A DNA stretch of 64,000 bases, from assembly GCF_006442545.2 (NCBI RefSeq), contig NZ_CP083952.1, positions 5,743,501 through 5,807,500 of the forward strand, written 5' to 3'. The number at the start of each line of letters is the position of its first letter. Position 1 is the first letter of the stretch. A model generated the notes under the pieces. It was not told where the DNA came from, did not search any database, and was given only the letters and a program-made list of their open reading frames with translations. The DNA is from Mesorhizobium sp. B2-1-8 (lineage in GTDB: Bacteria > Pseudomonadota > Alphaproteobacteria > Rhizobiales > Rhizobiaceae). This document shows positions 1 through 8,066 of this stretch, in pieces. The translations under genes and the position numbers were made by a program.

Positions 1-1
1 C

Positions 2-2578
2 GGCTTCTACTACAAGACCTTCATGGGGCCGACGCGGCGCGCCTGGATGTTCTATGAGCATTTCATCCGCCGGGCGGCAGGACTGGGCCGAGCCGGCACC
101 GAGCCGGACCCGGACCGTTACGAGGTGCGTCACTTATTTGCCGACGTGGCGATCGTCGGCGGCGGCGCTGCCGGCCTCTCGGCGGCGCGCGCCGCAGCAA
201 TGGCCGGCGCAAGCGTTGCGCTGGTCGAGCAGGACTTCTTGCTCGGCGGTCAGCTTCTGTCGGAGCGTTCCGAAGACGAGGCGGCAGCCTGGCTGAAGGC
301 GATCGAGACCGAACTGGCAGGACTGCCCAACGTCACCGTGCTGCGCAAGACGATGGCGTTCGGCACCTACGACGGCAACACCCTGGGGTTGATCGAACGA
401 AACGATGATCCGGTCGCGGAAGGCGCTGCGCGGCAGGTGTTCACCATTCTTCGCGCGCGCTCCATCGTCTTTGCAGCCGGTGCCATCGAGCGCCCGCTGG
501 TGTTCGCCAACAATGACCGGCCCGGTGTCATGCTGGCATCGGCCGCCCGGACCTACCTCAACCGCTTCGCCGTTCTGCCGGGGAGACGGATCCTGGTCGC
601 TACCACCAATGACGGCGCCTATCGCGCCGCCTTCGATCTTGCCGCCGCCGGTGCGGACGTGACGGTCGCGGACCAGCGCGGCGACCCGCCCGCTGCTCTG
701 GCCGCTGAAGCCAAGCGTTTGAACATAGCGATCCGATCCGGAACACCAATCGTCGATCTGCGTGGCGGCCATGCAGTGAAGGCAGCAAAGCTCGCCCGGC
801 CAGGCGGCAATTCGGAAGTAGCCTGCGACATCGTCTGCGTGTCAGGCGGCTGGTCTCCGACTGTGCACCTCACCGCGCATCTCGGCGTCAAACCCGCTTA
901 TCGCGACGACATGGACTGCTTCATCCCCGGCAGCTTTGCGGCAGGGCATTTTGGCGCCGGCTCGATAATGGGCCGCTTCTCGACCGCCGATGCCATCGAG
1001 GGCGGCCACCGCGCCGGCATCGAAGCGGCAGCCTTCTGCGGAAAATCGGCGGCGCCGGCGGCCCCGGTTAGGCTCGATCTCGGTGAAACCGCTGCCAACG
1101 CGTTCCGCGCGATCCCCTTCTCGGGACGTGGAAAGGCCTTCGTCGATTTCCAAATGGATGTGACCGCCAAGGACATCGAGCTGGCGCATCGCGAGGGCTA
1201 TGAATCGGTCGAGCACCTGAAGCGCTATACCACGCTCGGCATGGGCACCGACCAGGGCAAGACCAGCAATTTTGCCGCACTTTCGACCATGGCGGTGTTG
1301 CGCCAGGCGACCATCCCGCAAACCGGGACCACGACCTTCCGTCCGCCCTATGCGCCTGTTGCCATCGGCGCTCTCGCCGGTCGCGCCGTCGGCCACCATT
1401 TCAAGCCGTTTCGCCGTACGCCGATGCATGACTGGCACCTAGCCAACGATGCCGAGATGCTCGAAGTCGGGTTGTGGATGCGTCCGTATTTCTACCGCAG
1501 CGCCGGTCGCGACGTGAACGAAGCCTATGTCGCCGAGATGCGCATCGTGCGCGAAGCCGCAGGGCTGATGGACATCTCCACCCTCGGCAAGATCGACGTG
1601 CAAGGGCCGGACGCGGCCATTTTCCTCGACCGGCTCTACGCCAACGGCTTCGCCAAGCTGCCGGTCGGCCGCGCCCGCTACGGCGTCATGCTGCGCGACG
1701 ATGGTATCGTCTTCGATGACGGCACCACCACGCGGTTGTCGGAAACCCGCTTCTTCATGACCACCTCGACCGCCAAGGCGGCCGATGTGCTGTCGCGGCT
1801 GGAATTCCTGCTCGATACCGCCTGGCCGGACCTGCGGGTCGCGGTCACCTCCGTCAGCGATGAATGGGCGGCGATGTCGGTCGCCGGACCGAGGAGCCGC
1901 GATATCCTCGCCGCTGCCTTTCCGAAGCTCGACATCTCGAACGACGCGCTGCCACAGATGGGTTTCATCGAAGCGGAGTTCGAAGGACGGGCGTTGCGCA
2001 TCATCCGCCTCAGCTATTCCGGCGAACGCGCCTACGAAATCTATGTCGGCGCCAGCGTCGGCGAACAGGTCTGGGGCCGCCTGCTGGAAGCCGGCGCGCC
2101 GTTCGGCCTCAAACCCTATGGGGTCGAGGCGCTCGGCGCGCTGCGCGTCGAGAAAGGCCACGTCGCCGGACCAGAGATCGACGGCCGCACCACGCTCGAC
2201 GACCTCGGCCTCGGCCGTATGGTCGGCAAACGTGCGGGATTCGTCGGCGACGTCCTGCGTCGCCGCACGGCGTTTGGGGCGCCTGACCGCCAGCGCCTTG
2301 TCGGGCTGGAATGCATCGAGGACGGCAAGCGCCTGCGCGGCGGCGCGATATTGTTCATGCCCGACGACACCATTGCGGGGCATGGGCGTGGCCGGATAAC
2401 TTCGGTGACCTTCAGTCCGGAACTTGGCCGCTATGTCGGCCTGGCGCTGCTTGCGGGCGACGCAGCGGTCGAGGGACGCGAAGTCCTCGCCGCCTATCCC
2501 ATGAAGGCCGAAACCGTTCGCGCGCGCATCGTCTCGCCCGTCTTTCTCGATCCGAAGGGGGAACGGCTGCATGGTTGA
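2..2578 (+). CDS. soxA: Sarcosine oxidase alpha subunit, 5'-truncated by window edge
   Basis: Large subunit of heterotetrameric sarcosine oxidase, which oxidatively demethylates sarcosine to glycine and passes the one-carbon unit to tetrahydrofolate. The reading frame is already open at base 2, so the N-terminus lies outside; about 858 residues are visible of a family length near 1000. A Rossmann dinucleotide motif (VGGGAAGLSAA) lies about 50 residues in, followed by the pyridine-nucleotide-disulfide oxidoreductase region. The C-terminal half, from about residue 480, is an aminomethyltransferase (GcvT-like) domain. The stop overlaps the start of the next gene by 8 bp, so the two are translationally coupled. 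The beta and delta subunits would be expected upstream, outside the window. Confidence 0.95.
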   Translation, partial: GFYYKTFMGPTRRAWMFYEHFIRRAAGLGRAGTEPDPDRYEVRHLFADVAIVGGGAAGLSAARAAAMAGASVALVEQDFLLGGQLLSERSEDEAAAWLKAIETELAGLPNVTVLRKTMAFGTYDGNTLGLIERNDDPVAEGAARQVFTILRARSIVFAAGAIERPLVFANNDRPGVMLASAARTYLNRFAVLPGRRILVATTNDGAYRAAFDLAAAGADVTVADQRGDPPAALAAEAKRLNIAIRSGTPIVDLRGGHAVKAAKLARPGGNSEVACDIVCVSGGWSPTVHLTAHLGVKPAYRDDMDCFIPGSFAAGHFGAGSIMGRFSTADAIEGGHRAGIEAAAFCGKSAAPAAPVRLDLGETAANAFRAIPFSGRGKAFVDFQMDVTAKDIELAHREGYESVEHLKRYTTLGMGTDQGKTSNFAALSTMAVLRQATIPQTGTTTFRPPYAPVAIGALAGRAVGHHFKPFRRTPMHDWHLANDAEMLEVGLWMRPYFYRSAGRDVNEAYVAEMRIVREAAGLMDISTLGKIDVQGPDAAIFLDRLYANGFAKLPVGRARYGVMLRDDGIVFDDGTTTRLSETRFFMTTSTAKAADVLSRLEFLLDTAWPDLRVAVTSVSDEWAAMSVAGPRSRDILAAAFPKLDISNDALPQMGFIEAEFEGRALRIIRLSYSGERAYEIYVGASVGEQVWGRLLEAGAPFGLKPYGVEALGALRVEKGHVAGPEIDGRTTLDDLGLGRMVGKRAGFVGDVLRRRTAFGAPDRQRLVGLECIEDGKRLRGGAILFMPDDTIAGHGRGRITSVTFSPELGRYVGLALLAGDAAVEGREVLAAYPMKAETVRARIVSPVFLDPKGERLHG

Positions 2579-3080
2579 GGTTTTGGCATTGAAAGATTTC
2601 AACCTGTCGATGGCTGATTGCCCGATCGTTCAGATCGAGAGTTGGGACGGGATGCTGACCCGGTTCGAAATGACCGTTTCACAGATGCTGGGTACCGCCC
2701 TACCCATCTCGGTCGGCGAAACGGCCCGCAATGCCGACACCCTCACCGTCCGGATCTCTCCCCACCGTCTCTGGCTGATGAAAGAGGCAGGTGCAAAACC
2801 ATCCCCCCTGACAGTCGATCCCGGATTGGGCTGTTCGGTTGCTCTCGACGAGGGACGCGTACGCTTCAGGTTGAGCGGGGCGCGCGTCCTGGAAGCTCTC
2901 TCCAAATGCATCGCCGTCGACTGGCGCTCGCCAGCCTCAGCGTCAGGCCGCGCGTTCCAAACGGCCTTTCATCACGTGCCGGTACTGGTATTGCGCACCA
3001 CCGAGACCGGCTGCGACATGATTGTGCCGCGAAGCTTTGCGCGGAGCCTTGCCGACTGGGTAGTGGATAACGCCGGTTAG
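2571..3080 (+). CDS. soxG: Sarcosine oxidase gamma subunit
   Basis: Small gamma subunit of heterotetrameric sarcosine oxidase, 169 residues, a usual length for the family. The ATG lies inside the last codons of soxA (8-bp overlap), which fits the soxBDAG order. It carries the SoxG-type features of a hydrophobic first strand, an SPHRLWL stretch in the middle and a C-terminal PRSFARSLADW helix. The stop codon TAG (3078-3080) straddles the left junction of an IS630 element: TA is the target dinucleotide and G is the first base of the element, so the protein is left intact. Confidence 0.9.
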   Translation: MVEVLALKDFNLSMADCPIVQIESWDGMLTRFEMTVSQMLGTALPISVGETARNADTLTVRISPHRLWLMKEAGAKPSPLTVDPGLGCSVALDEGRVRFRLSGARVLEALSKCIAVDWRSPASASGRAFQTAFHHVPVLVLRTTETGCDMIVPRSFARSLADWVVDNAG

Positions 3081-3094
3081 AGCGGGATGAGATT
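3080..3094. repeat. IS630 left terminal inverted repeat
   Basis: The 15 bp GAGCGGGATGAGATT starts directly after the TA target dinucleotide and is repeated exactly, inverted, at 4109-4123. The copies diverge immediately inside this boundary, which defines the element ends. Confidence 0.9.
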
Positions 3095-3839
3095 AGTTTC
3101 GGTCATATCCGGAGTTTTCGAAGTAGTGTGAGCATTCTGTCGGTGTGATGCGGTTGAGAATTTGGCCGATCGCGTCGCAAACGGTTTGGACGGTGCGGCT
3201 TGCTGCCTTTCTCAGCCAGTGCTTGAGTTTTGAAAAGAGCTGTTCGATCGGATTAAGATCGGGCGAGTATTTCGGCAGGAAGAAGAGCCTGGCGCCGGCG
3301 GCGCGTATGGCGCGGCGCACCGCCTTGCCTTTGTGCGAGCCGAGATTGTCCATGATGACGATGTCGCCCGGCTGGAGGGTCGGAGCGAGAACCTTCTCGA
3401 CATAGAGAAGAAATCTCTCGCCGTTGATAGGTCCGTCGATCAGCCAGGGCGCCTCGACGCGATCGTGGCGCAGCGCGGCCAGGAAGGTCATGGTCTTCCA
3501 GTGGCCATGCGGCACTTTGGCCTTGATGCGCTGTCCAACCGGCGCCCAGCCCCTTAGCGGCGACATGTTGGTCTTGGTCCAGGTCTCGTCGATGAAGACC
3601 AGTCGCGTCGGATCAATCCGGTCCCGATACTTCGTCCACTGCATGCGCCGTCGCGCGATATCGGGACGATCCTGTTCGACGGCGATCAGCGTCTTTTTTT
3701 GTGACTGAGCTTCTCGGCATGCACGAACTCCCACACCGAACGGTAGTCGACCCTCAGGCCACGCTCGCCAAGTTCGGCCACAAGCCCGCGCAAGGTGAAG
3801 TCCCTGTCGTGACAGCGTTCGATCAGCCAGTCGCGCCAC
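3093..3839 (-). CDS. IS630 transposase, C-terminal DDE frame (orfB)
   Basis: Catalytic half of the transposase. The DDE motifs are visible as VFIDETW (first Asp), IVIMDNLGSHKG (second Asp) and LPKYSPDLNPIEQLFSKLK (final acidic residue), the usual IS630 pattern. Homology to the family begins only after the poly-A run, with TLIAVEQDRPD; the frame upstream of it is noise, so the real product is probably a -1 frameshift fusion with orfA. The stop lies about 13 bp inside the left end of the element. Confidence 0.88.
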   Translation of the reverse strand: MARLADRTLSRQGLHLARACGRTWRAWPEGRLPFGVGVRACREAQSQKKTLIAVEQDRPDIARRRMQWTKYRDRIDPTRLVFIDETWTKTNMSPLRGWAPVGQRIKAKVPHGHWKTMTFLAALRHDRVEAPWLIDGPINGERFLLYVEKVLAPTLQPGDIVIMDNLGSHKGKAVRRAIRAAGARLFFLPKYSPDLNPIEQLFSKLKHWLRKAASRTVQTVCDAIGQILNRITPTECSHYFENSGYDRN

Positions 3840-4063
3840 GCTCCCGAGAGCTTCTTCGGTTTGTAGCCGCCGACCTGGCGAGGCGCAGCACTGCCAGTCT
3901 CTTCGACGCGCTTAAGCCACGCGATGGCCGCGCTGTAGCTGACGCCAAATCGAGCCGCCGCCGCGCGTCGCGAGAGCCCTTCCGTCTTGACCGCGGCTAC
4001 AACCCGCTCGCGAAGGTCCATCGAATAGGCTGCCATCCATGCTGGCCTCCTCCCAGCATGCAT
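3686..4063 (-). CDS. IS630 transposase, N-terminal frame (orfA)
   Basis: DNA-binding half of the transposase. After MDLRERVVAAV comes the helix-turn-helix seen in IS630 elements (SRRAAAARFGVSYSAAIAWL), then a second winged-helix-like segment (LRGLVAELGERGLRVDYRSV). The frame closes a few codons after a run of seven A (minus strand; 3694-3700) and gives HKKRR-stop. The start is uncertain: ATG at 4063, or the internal ATGs that give MAAYSM or MDLRER, which fit the family N-terminus better. The catalytic half is in the -1 frame. Confidence 0.85.
   Translation of the reverse strand: MHAGRRPAWMAAYSMDLRERVVAAVKTEGLSRRAAAARFGVSYSAAIAWLKRVEETGSAAPRQVGGYKPKKLSGAWRDWLIERCHDRDFTLRGLVAELGERGLRVDYRSVWEFVHAEKLSHKKRR
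3694..3700 (-). other. Candidate programmed -1 frameshift site (A7)
   Basis: On the minus strand, CAC AAA AAA AGA in the orfA frame becomes AAA AAG ACG after a one-base backward slip, joining SHKK to KTLIA. This gives a continuous full-length DDE transposase. A7 slippage is well known in IS630 and related elements; an ordinary disabling frameshift cannot be excluded from sequence alone. Confidence 0.7.
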
Positions 4064-4108
4064 GTTGAATCAGAACTGCGATGATTTGGGAATCTCACGA
4101 CTCTTATA

Positions 4109-4123
4109 AATCTCATCCCGCTC
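4109..4123. repeat. IS630 right terminal inverted repeat
   Basis: Exact inverted copy of the 15 bp at 3080-3094, followed by the duplicated TA at 4124-4125. Confidence 0.9.
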
Positions 4124-4149
4124 TAGCTGTCCTGACCTATGGTCTGCTC

Positions 4150-4278
4150 GACGGGATGGAAGATCGCCGTACCGATATTGCCGGCCTTGCGGGTAAGGTC
4201 TTCGTCGCTGTCATATTGCGTGCCGGGCAGCATCTCTTCGGTCACAAAACGTGCCACAAGGGGCGCGAGTGCCCGACA
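4150..4278 (-). pseudogene. Remnant of a GMC oxidoreductase C-terminus
   Basis: Minus-strand translation gives a stretch including ARFVTEEMLPGTQYDSDEDL and then GNIGTAIFHPV. That is the characteristic C-terminal part of choline-dehydrogenase-like GMC flavoenzymes, which normally continues HPVGTCKMG. Here the similarity breaks right after HPV and a stop follows at the IS630 junction. No flavin-binding domain is nearby, so this is a fragment of about 40 codons left by a deletion or rearrangement. Confidence 0.65.
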
Positions 4279-4337
4279 TAACCCACCTGTTCAAGCGCAA
4301 ACCGCGTGAACTTTCAGGCGGGCAGCGGCAGCGTGGC
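4263..4337 (+). pseudogene. Remnant of an ABC-transporter ATPase (signature region)
   Basis: The plus strand reads ARVPDITHLFKRKPRELSGG followed by QRQR, the ABC signature region of a MalK/UgpC-type ATPase. It aligns closely, base by base, with the intact ATPase gene later in the window (about 23785-23860, ARVLDMTHLLERKPRELSGG). No Walker motifs surround it. It abuts the GMC remnant on the opposite strand, so two unrelated fragments lie side by side. Confidence 0.65.
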
Positions 4338-4353
4338 CCGACGCGGGTCGAAT

Positions 4354-5169
4354 TTATCCGGCCACGATGACGTGGCGAAGCCAGTCGCCCGCGGCTGTCC
4401 CGCGCAGCCCTAAATCACGTACGCTGTTCATGTGGTTGCTCCCCTTGAGCACGCTCCTCGACACACTCAAGCCCTGCACCGTCAGGCGGTCGGCAAACAG
4501 CCTGGCCTGCTGGTGAAAAGGTTCCGTCTCCCGCTCACCGACCAACACCGTGACTTTTGTCGGCGACGAGTGGTATTTGCTCATCGGCGAAAATGCCTCA
4601 ACTTCCGTGTCGGTCAGGCCTATCAAAGGCTCCAGGAAAGAATGCTGAAGGGGCTTCAAATCGTAGAGCCCGCCGAGCAGGAGTGCCGTTGACGGGGGAT
4701 GTGCCGAACCCCCGTTGAACAGGAAGGTCGCCAGGTGCGCCCCGGCGGAATGGCCACTGACGCTTAGCCGACCGGCATCACCGCCATGGTTGGCGATATT
4801 ATCCAGCACCCACTGCCTCGCGCGCCGGACCTGGTCGACGATTGTCGCCATCCTGACGGCAGGCATCAGCGCATAGTCGATCACGACCGCGATTGCTCCT
4901 GCACTCGTCACCGTTTCGGCAATGTAGGAATAATCGCTTCTGGTGAACATGCGCCAGTAGCCGCCATGGACGAAGATGTGCACCGGGAGGCCCTTACGCG
5001 GCCCCTCCGGAAAGAACAGGTCGAGGCGTTCGGCCCCGTCCGGACCATAGGCGATGTCCGCCAGCATGGGCAGCGCTGCCCGCGTCGCGGCGCTGCGGGC
5101 GACGATATCGGCCACGATGTCATCGAAATCGGCAACGTGGTCGCGCGTGCGAAAAGGATCCTTCGACAT
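4354..5169 (-). CDS. Alpha/beta hydrolase, kynurenine-formamidase-like
   Basis: A 271-residue cytoplasmic alpha/beta hydrolase. It has the oxyanion-hole motif HGGYW (about residues 68-72) and the nucleophile elbow GHSAGAHLA (Ser in GHSAG), both typical of the arylformamidase/esterase family. A C-terminal His in SNHMNS is the likely catalytic base. It starts at ATG 5169, 9 bp after the aldehyde dehydrogenase, and is the last gene of a three-gene operon. Context suggests it opens an ester, amide or lactone whose product feeds the dehydrogenases; the substrate is unknown. Confidence 0.85.
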   Translation of the reverse strand: MSKDPFRTRDHVADFDDIVADIVARSAATRAALPMLADIAYGPDGAERLDLFFPEGPRKGLPVHIFVHGGYWRMFTRSDYSYIAETVTSAGAIAVVIDYALMPAVRMATIVDQVRRARQWVLDNIANHGGDAGRLSVSGHSAGAHLATFLFNGGSAHPPSTALLLGGLYDLKPLQHSFLEPLIGLTDTEVEAFSPMSKYHSSPTKVTVLVGERETEPFHQQARLFADRLTVQGLSVSRSVLKGSNHMNSVRDLGLRGTAAGDWLRHVIVAG

Positions 5170-5178
5170 GATGTCCGC

Positions 5179-6666
5179 TCAGAAGGTTACAGCGATGTAT
5201 TTGGCCTCCATGAACTCGGCGATGCCGTGATGCTGACCCCCTTCCCGCCCGAGGCCACTCTGCTTTACCCCGCCGAAAGGCGCGGCGGGATCCGACATCA
5301 GGCCGCGGTTGAGGCCGATCATGCCGGCCTCGATCTCCGAGGCCACCCGCATGCCGCGTGCCACATCACGCGTGTAGAGATAGGCGGCGAGACCGTATTC
5401 GGTGTTGTTGGCGTGGAGGATGGCTTGCGCCTCGCTCTCGAAGCGGGTGATGGGCGCCACCGGGCCAAAAATCTCCTCATGTGCCATATCGGCCTCCGGC
5501 GAGACTTCGGACAGGACCGTCGGAGGATAGAAAAAGCCATCTCCTTCGAGCACCGAGCCGCCGCACAGCACCTTGGCACCCCGGCTGACCGCGTCCTTGA
5601 CCAGCCGGTCGATCTTGTCGACCGCCTTTTTGGTGATCATGGGTCCACATTCCGTTTCTGCCTTGGTCCCGGCGCCGAGCTTGAGCGCAGCCATGCGCCG
5701 CGCAAGGCCGTCGGCGAACGCATCGTGGATGCCCGACTGGACGTAGATGCGGTTGGCGGCGGTACAGGCTTCGCCGGCATTGCGCATTTTGGCGATCATG
5801 GCGCCGTCGAGGGCCGCATCGAGATCGGCATCGTCGAAAACGATGAAGGGCGCGTTGCCGCCAAGCTCCATGGAACAGGAAATCACATGTTTGGCGGCCT
5901 CGGCGAGCAAGGCCCGGCCGACCCCCGTCGAGCCGGTGAAGGAGAGCTTCCTGACGCGCGGATCGGCCAGCATGGCCGACGTCAGAGGGCCGGGTGTCGA
6001 CGTCGTCAGCACGTTCACGACGCCGTCCGGGACACCTGCTTCGCTATAGAGCGCGGCGAGTGCATAGGCGGTCAGCGGCGTCTCGCTGGCCGGTTTCAGA
6101 ATGACCGTGCAGCCGGCCGCGAGGGCTGGCGCGATCTTGCGCGTCGCCATCGCGGCAGGGAAATTCCACGGCGTGATGAGGACGCAAATGCCGATCGGCT
6201 GATAGTCGACCACGATCCGGTTGGTTCCGGATGGAGCGGTGCCGAACTCGCCGGTGATACGAACAGCTTCCTCGGCGTTCCAGCGGAAGAATTCGGCTGC
6301 GTAAGCCACCTCGCCGCGCGCGTCGCGCAGGGCCTTGCCGTTTTCCAGCGAGATCAGCATGGCAAGCGTCTCCGACCGCTCGACCATCAGCTCGAAACAG
6401 CGCCTCAGAATCTCCGAGCGCTTGCGTGGCGCGGTCTCGCGCCACCCCTTGGCGGCCTTGGCCGCTGCCTCGACTGCTGCGGCGGCGTCCTCCAGGGTCG
6501 CATCGGGTACTGCCGCGATCACCGCGCCGGAGGATGGATCGGTGACCTCGATGAGCCCGCCGTCGGAAGACGGCAGCCATTGTCCGCCAATATAGAGCCG
6601 GTGCGGAAAGCCCCGCACCTCGTAGAGATCCTGATCGAGTTGGGAGGCATTGTAGGGAAGGTTCAT
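5179..6666 (-). CDS. NAD(P)-dependent aldehyde dehydrogenase, succinate-semialdehyde type
   Basis: Soluble aldehyde dehydrogenase of 495 residues, oxidising an aldehyde to its acid. Family motifs are present: TPWNFP, FTGSTGVG, the general-base Glu in MELGGNAPF (about residue 267) and the nucleophile Cys in NAGEACTAANR (about 301). The C-terminal FGGVKQSGLGREGG is typical of GabD-like enzymes. I chose ATG 6666 because an AGGAA precedes it; an upstream GTG at 6687 is possible. It follows the iron alcohol dehydrogenase, whose product it would be expected to oxidise. Confidence 0.9.
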   Translation of the reverse strand: MNLPYNASQLDQDLYEVRGFPHRLYIGGQWLPSSDGGLIEVTDPSSGAVIAAVPDATLEDAAAAVEAAAKAAKGWRETAPRKRSEILRRCFELMVERSETLAMLISLENGKALRDARGEVAYAAEFFRWNAEEAVRITGEFGTAPSGTNRIVVDYQPIGICVLITPWNFPAAMATRKIAPALAAGCTVILKPASETPLTAYALAALYSEAGVPDGVVNVLTTSTPGPLTSAMLADPRVRKLSFTGSTGVGRALLAEAAKHVISCSMELGGNAPFIVFDDADLDAALDGAMIAKMRNAGEACTAANRIYVQSGIHDAFADGLARRMAALKLGAGTKAETECGPMITKKAVDKIDRLVKDAVSRGAKVLCGGSVLEGDGFFYPPTVLSEVSPEADMAHEEIFGPVAPITRFESEAQAILHANNTEYGLAAYLYTRDVARGMRVASEIEAGMIGLNRGLMSDPAAPFGGVKQSGLGREGGQHHGIAEFMEAKYIAVTF

Positions 6667-6683
6667 CGTCTTGTTCCTGACGT

Positions 6684-7910
6684 TCACATGGCGCAGGCGT
6701 TGAGATCGCCGTCATAGGCAGCCTGGACAAGGCGGCGCATGGCGGCGAGGTCGAATGGGCGCGGGTTGTTCTTGATCAGGCGATCGATGCCGAGCGCCTG
6801 CTCGGCGGTCCAGTCGAGCTTGTCGGGCGGAAGCCCCAGACCGGCCAGCGTCGGAGTGATACCGATCGCCGCAAACAAACGCCTGATCTCCTCGATGGTC
6901 GCGCCCGCCAGTTCGTCCGCGCTTCGACCGTGCGGCTCAAGGCTAAGAGCAATCCCTATCTCGGCGATCTCCGCCGCGGCCACACGGCTGTTGTAGCTCA
7001 TGACATAAGGCATCATTGTCGCCACCCCCAGCCCATGCGGCGTATGTGTGAGCGCGCCGGCCGGGTATTGCACCGCGTGCGCCGCCGCCGTGCCGGCGGT
7101 GCCGAACGCGCAACCGGCCGCCAGCGCTCCCATCATCACGTCGGCGCGCGCCTCAGCGTCGCCGCCGTCAGTGCACGCCTTCTCCAGGCTGCGGCCGAGC
7201 AGTTTGATGGCCAGCAGCGCGAAATGGTCGGTCAGCGGCGTCTTGCCGATGAAGACGTGGCGCTGCGGCAGGCTGAAGTCCCCGTCCCGGCGCATGGCCG
7301 TGAAGGCCTCGATCGCATGCGTGAGCGCGTCGGCGCCGGCGATCGCCGTCAGGCCAGGCGGACAGGTCATTGTCAGTTCGGGGTCGCAGATGGCAACGGC
7401 GGCAATGAGATGGGGGCTCGATATCCCGACTTTGAGCGTCCGGTCCGGATCGGATATCACCGCGACTGGTGTCACCTCGGATCCTGTGCCCGCAGTGGTC
7501 GGCACGGCGATGAGCGGCAGCATCGGCCCCGGAACCTTGAACTCGCCGTAGTAGTCTTGGAGCTCGCCGCCATGGCTGATCAGCAAGGCGGCGCATTTGG
7601 CGAAATCGAGACAGCTGCCGCCGCCAATCCCGATCACCATATCGGGCCCAAAGCCCCGCGCTTCCTCGACGCAGACCGCCACCGAATCGCGCGGCACGTC
7701 CGGGAGGACACCGTCGTGAACCAGCACGTCGATCGACGCTGCCTGCAAGGATGCCATGATTTCGGCGAACACAGCCGTGCCGGCGAAACGCTCGTCTGTG
7801 CAGACCAGGGCGCGTCGGCCGTAGCGACCGGCCACGACCGGCAATGCCTGGCGTTGGCCCTTTCCGAACAGAATTTCGCGCGGGAGCCGGAGGGCTGTGA
7901 GAAGGTTCAT
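6684..7910 (-). CDS. Iron-containing alcohol dehydrogenase
   Basis: Group III metal-dependent alcohol dehydrogenase of 408 residues, interconverting an alcohol (for example a hydroxy acid) and an aldehyde. It shows the dinucleotide site GIGGGSCLDFAK, the metal-site helix ADALTHAIEAF and the second His region TPHGLGVATMMPY. The ATG at 7910 has a GAGGA about 11 bases upstream; ATG 7922 has no spaced Shine-Dalgarno sequence. It is the first gene of the operon alcohol dehydrogenase - aldehyde dehydrogenase - hydrolase and diverges from a GntR gene, its likely regulator. 4-hydroxybutyrate is a plausible substrate by analogy with blcB. Confidence 0.88.
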   Translation of the reverse strand: MNLLTALRLPREILFGKGQRQALPVVAGRYGRRALVCTDERFAGTAVFAEIMASLQAASIDVLVHDGVLPDVPRDSVAVCVEEARGFGPDMVIGIGGGSCLDFAKCAALLISHGGELQDYYGEFKVPGPMLPLIAVPTTAGTGSEVTPVAVISDPDRTLKVGISSPHLIAAVAICDPELTMTCPPGLTAIAGADALTHAIEAFTAMRRDGDFSLPQRHVFIGKTPLTDHFALLAIKLLGRSLEKACTDGGDAEARADVMMGALAAGCAFGTAGTAAAHAVQYPAGALTHTPHGLGVATMMPYVMSYNSRVAAAEIAEIGIALSLEPHGRSADELAGATIEEIRRLFAAIGITPTLAGLGLPPDKLDWTAEQALGIDRLIKNNPRPFDLAAMRRLVQAAYDGDLNACAM

Positions 7911-7995
7911 GACAGGCTGCATCCTCGAGTGGTGTCGGAGGAACTCGCATTGCAAAATCCGCACCGAAGATCCTGAACTGAGGGGTGCCGATAAA

Positions 7996-8014
7996 ATCGT
8001 ATAGGATATCGTAT
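7996..8014. promoter_or_regulatory. Candidate operator, direct repeat in divergent promoter
   Basis: ATCGTAT occurs at 7996-8002 and again at 8008-8014, a 12-bp period, in the AT-rich middle of the region between the iron alcohol dehydrogenase and the GntR gene. It is placed to control both directions. The link to the GntR protein is inference. Confidence 0.4.
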
Positions 8015-8066
8015 TGCATCGGTCAAACCCTCGTGTTAGCAGTCTCCCGTGTCGAGAGGCTAAAGA

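Larger units (their letters stand above)
3080..4123 (-). mobile_element. IS630-family insertion sequence, 1044 bp
   Basis: The element is bounded by perfect 15-bp terminal inverted repeats beginning GAGCGGGATGAGATT (3080-3094 and the complement at 4109-4123). It is flanked on both sides by TA (3078-3079 and 4124-4125), the target duplication typical of the IS630/Tc1 superfamily. Inside are two overlapping minus-strand frames encoding an N-terminal helix-turn-helix part and a C-terminal DDE part, joined by a run of seven A. Ends, target site and both frames look intact, so it may be active or recently active. Confidence 0.93.

Noticed and set aside
4081..4281. 66-codon plus-strand frame at the right IS630 junction
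   Set aside because: It spans the IS end and gene remnants, has no ribosome site and no similarity; the minus strand carries recognisable GMC sequence.
3080..4353. Prophage or integrative element boundary
   Set aside because: Apart from the IS630 element there is no integrase, phage gene or tRNA target; the data fit a single transposition plus gene decay.
4786..6717. 643-codon open frame on the plus strand
   Set aside because: It runs antisense to the hydrolase and aldehyde dehydrogenase genes, has no family motifs and is rich in Arg/His/Gly as expected for a shadow frame in high-GC DNA.
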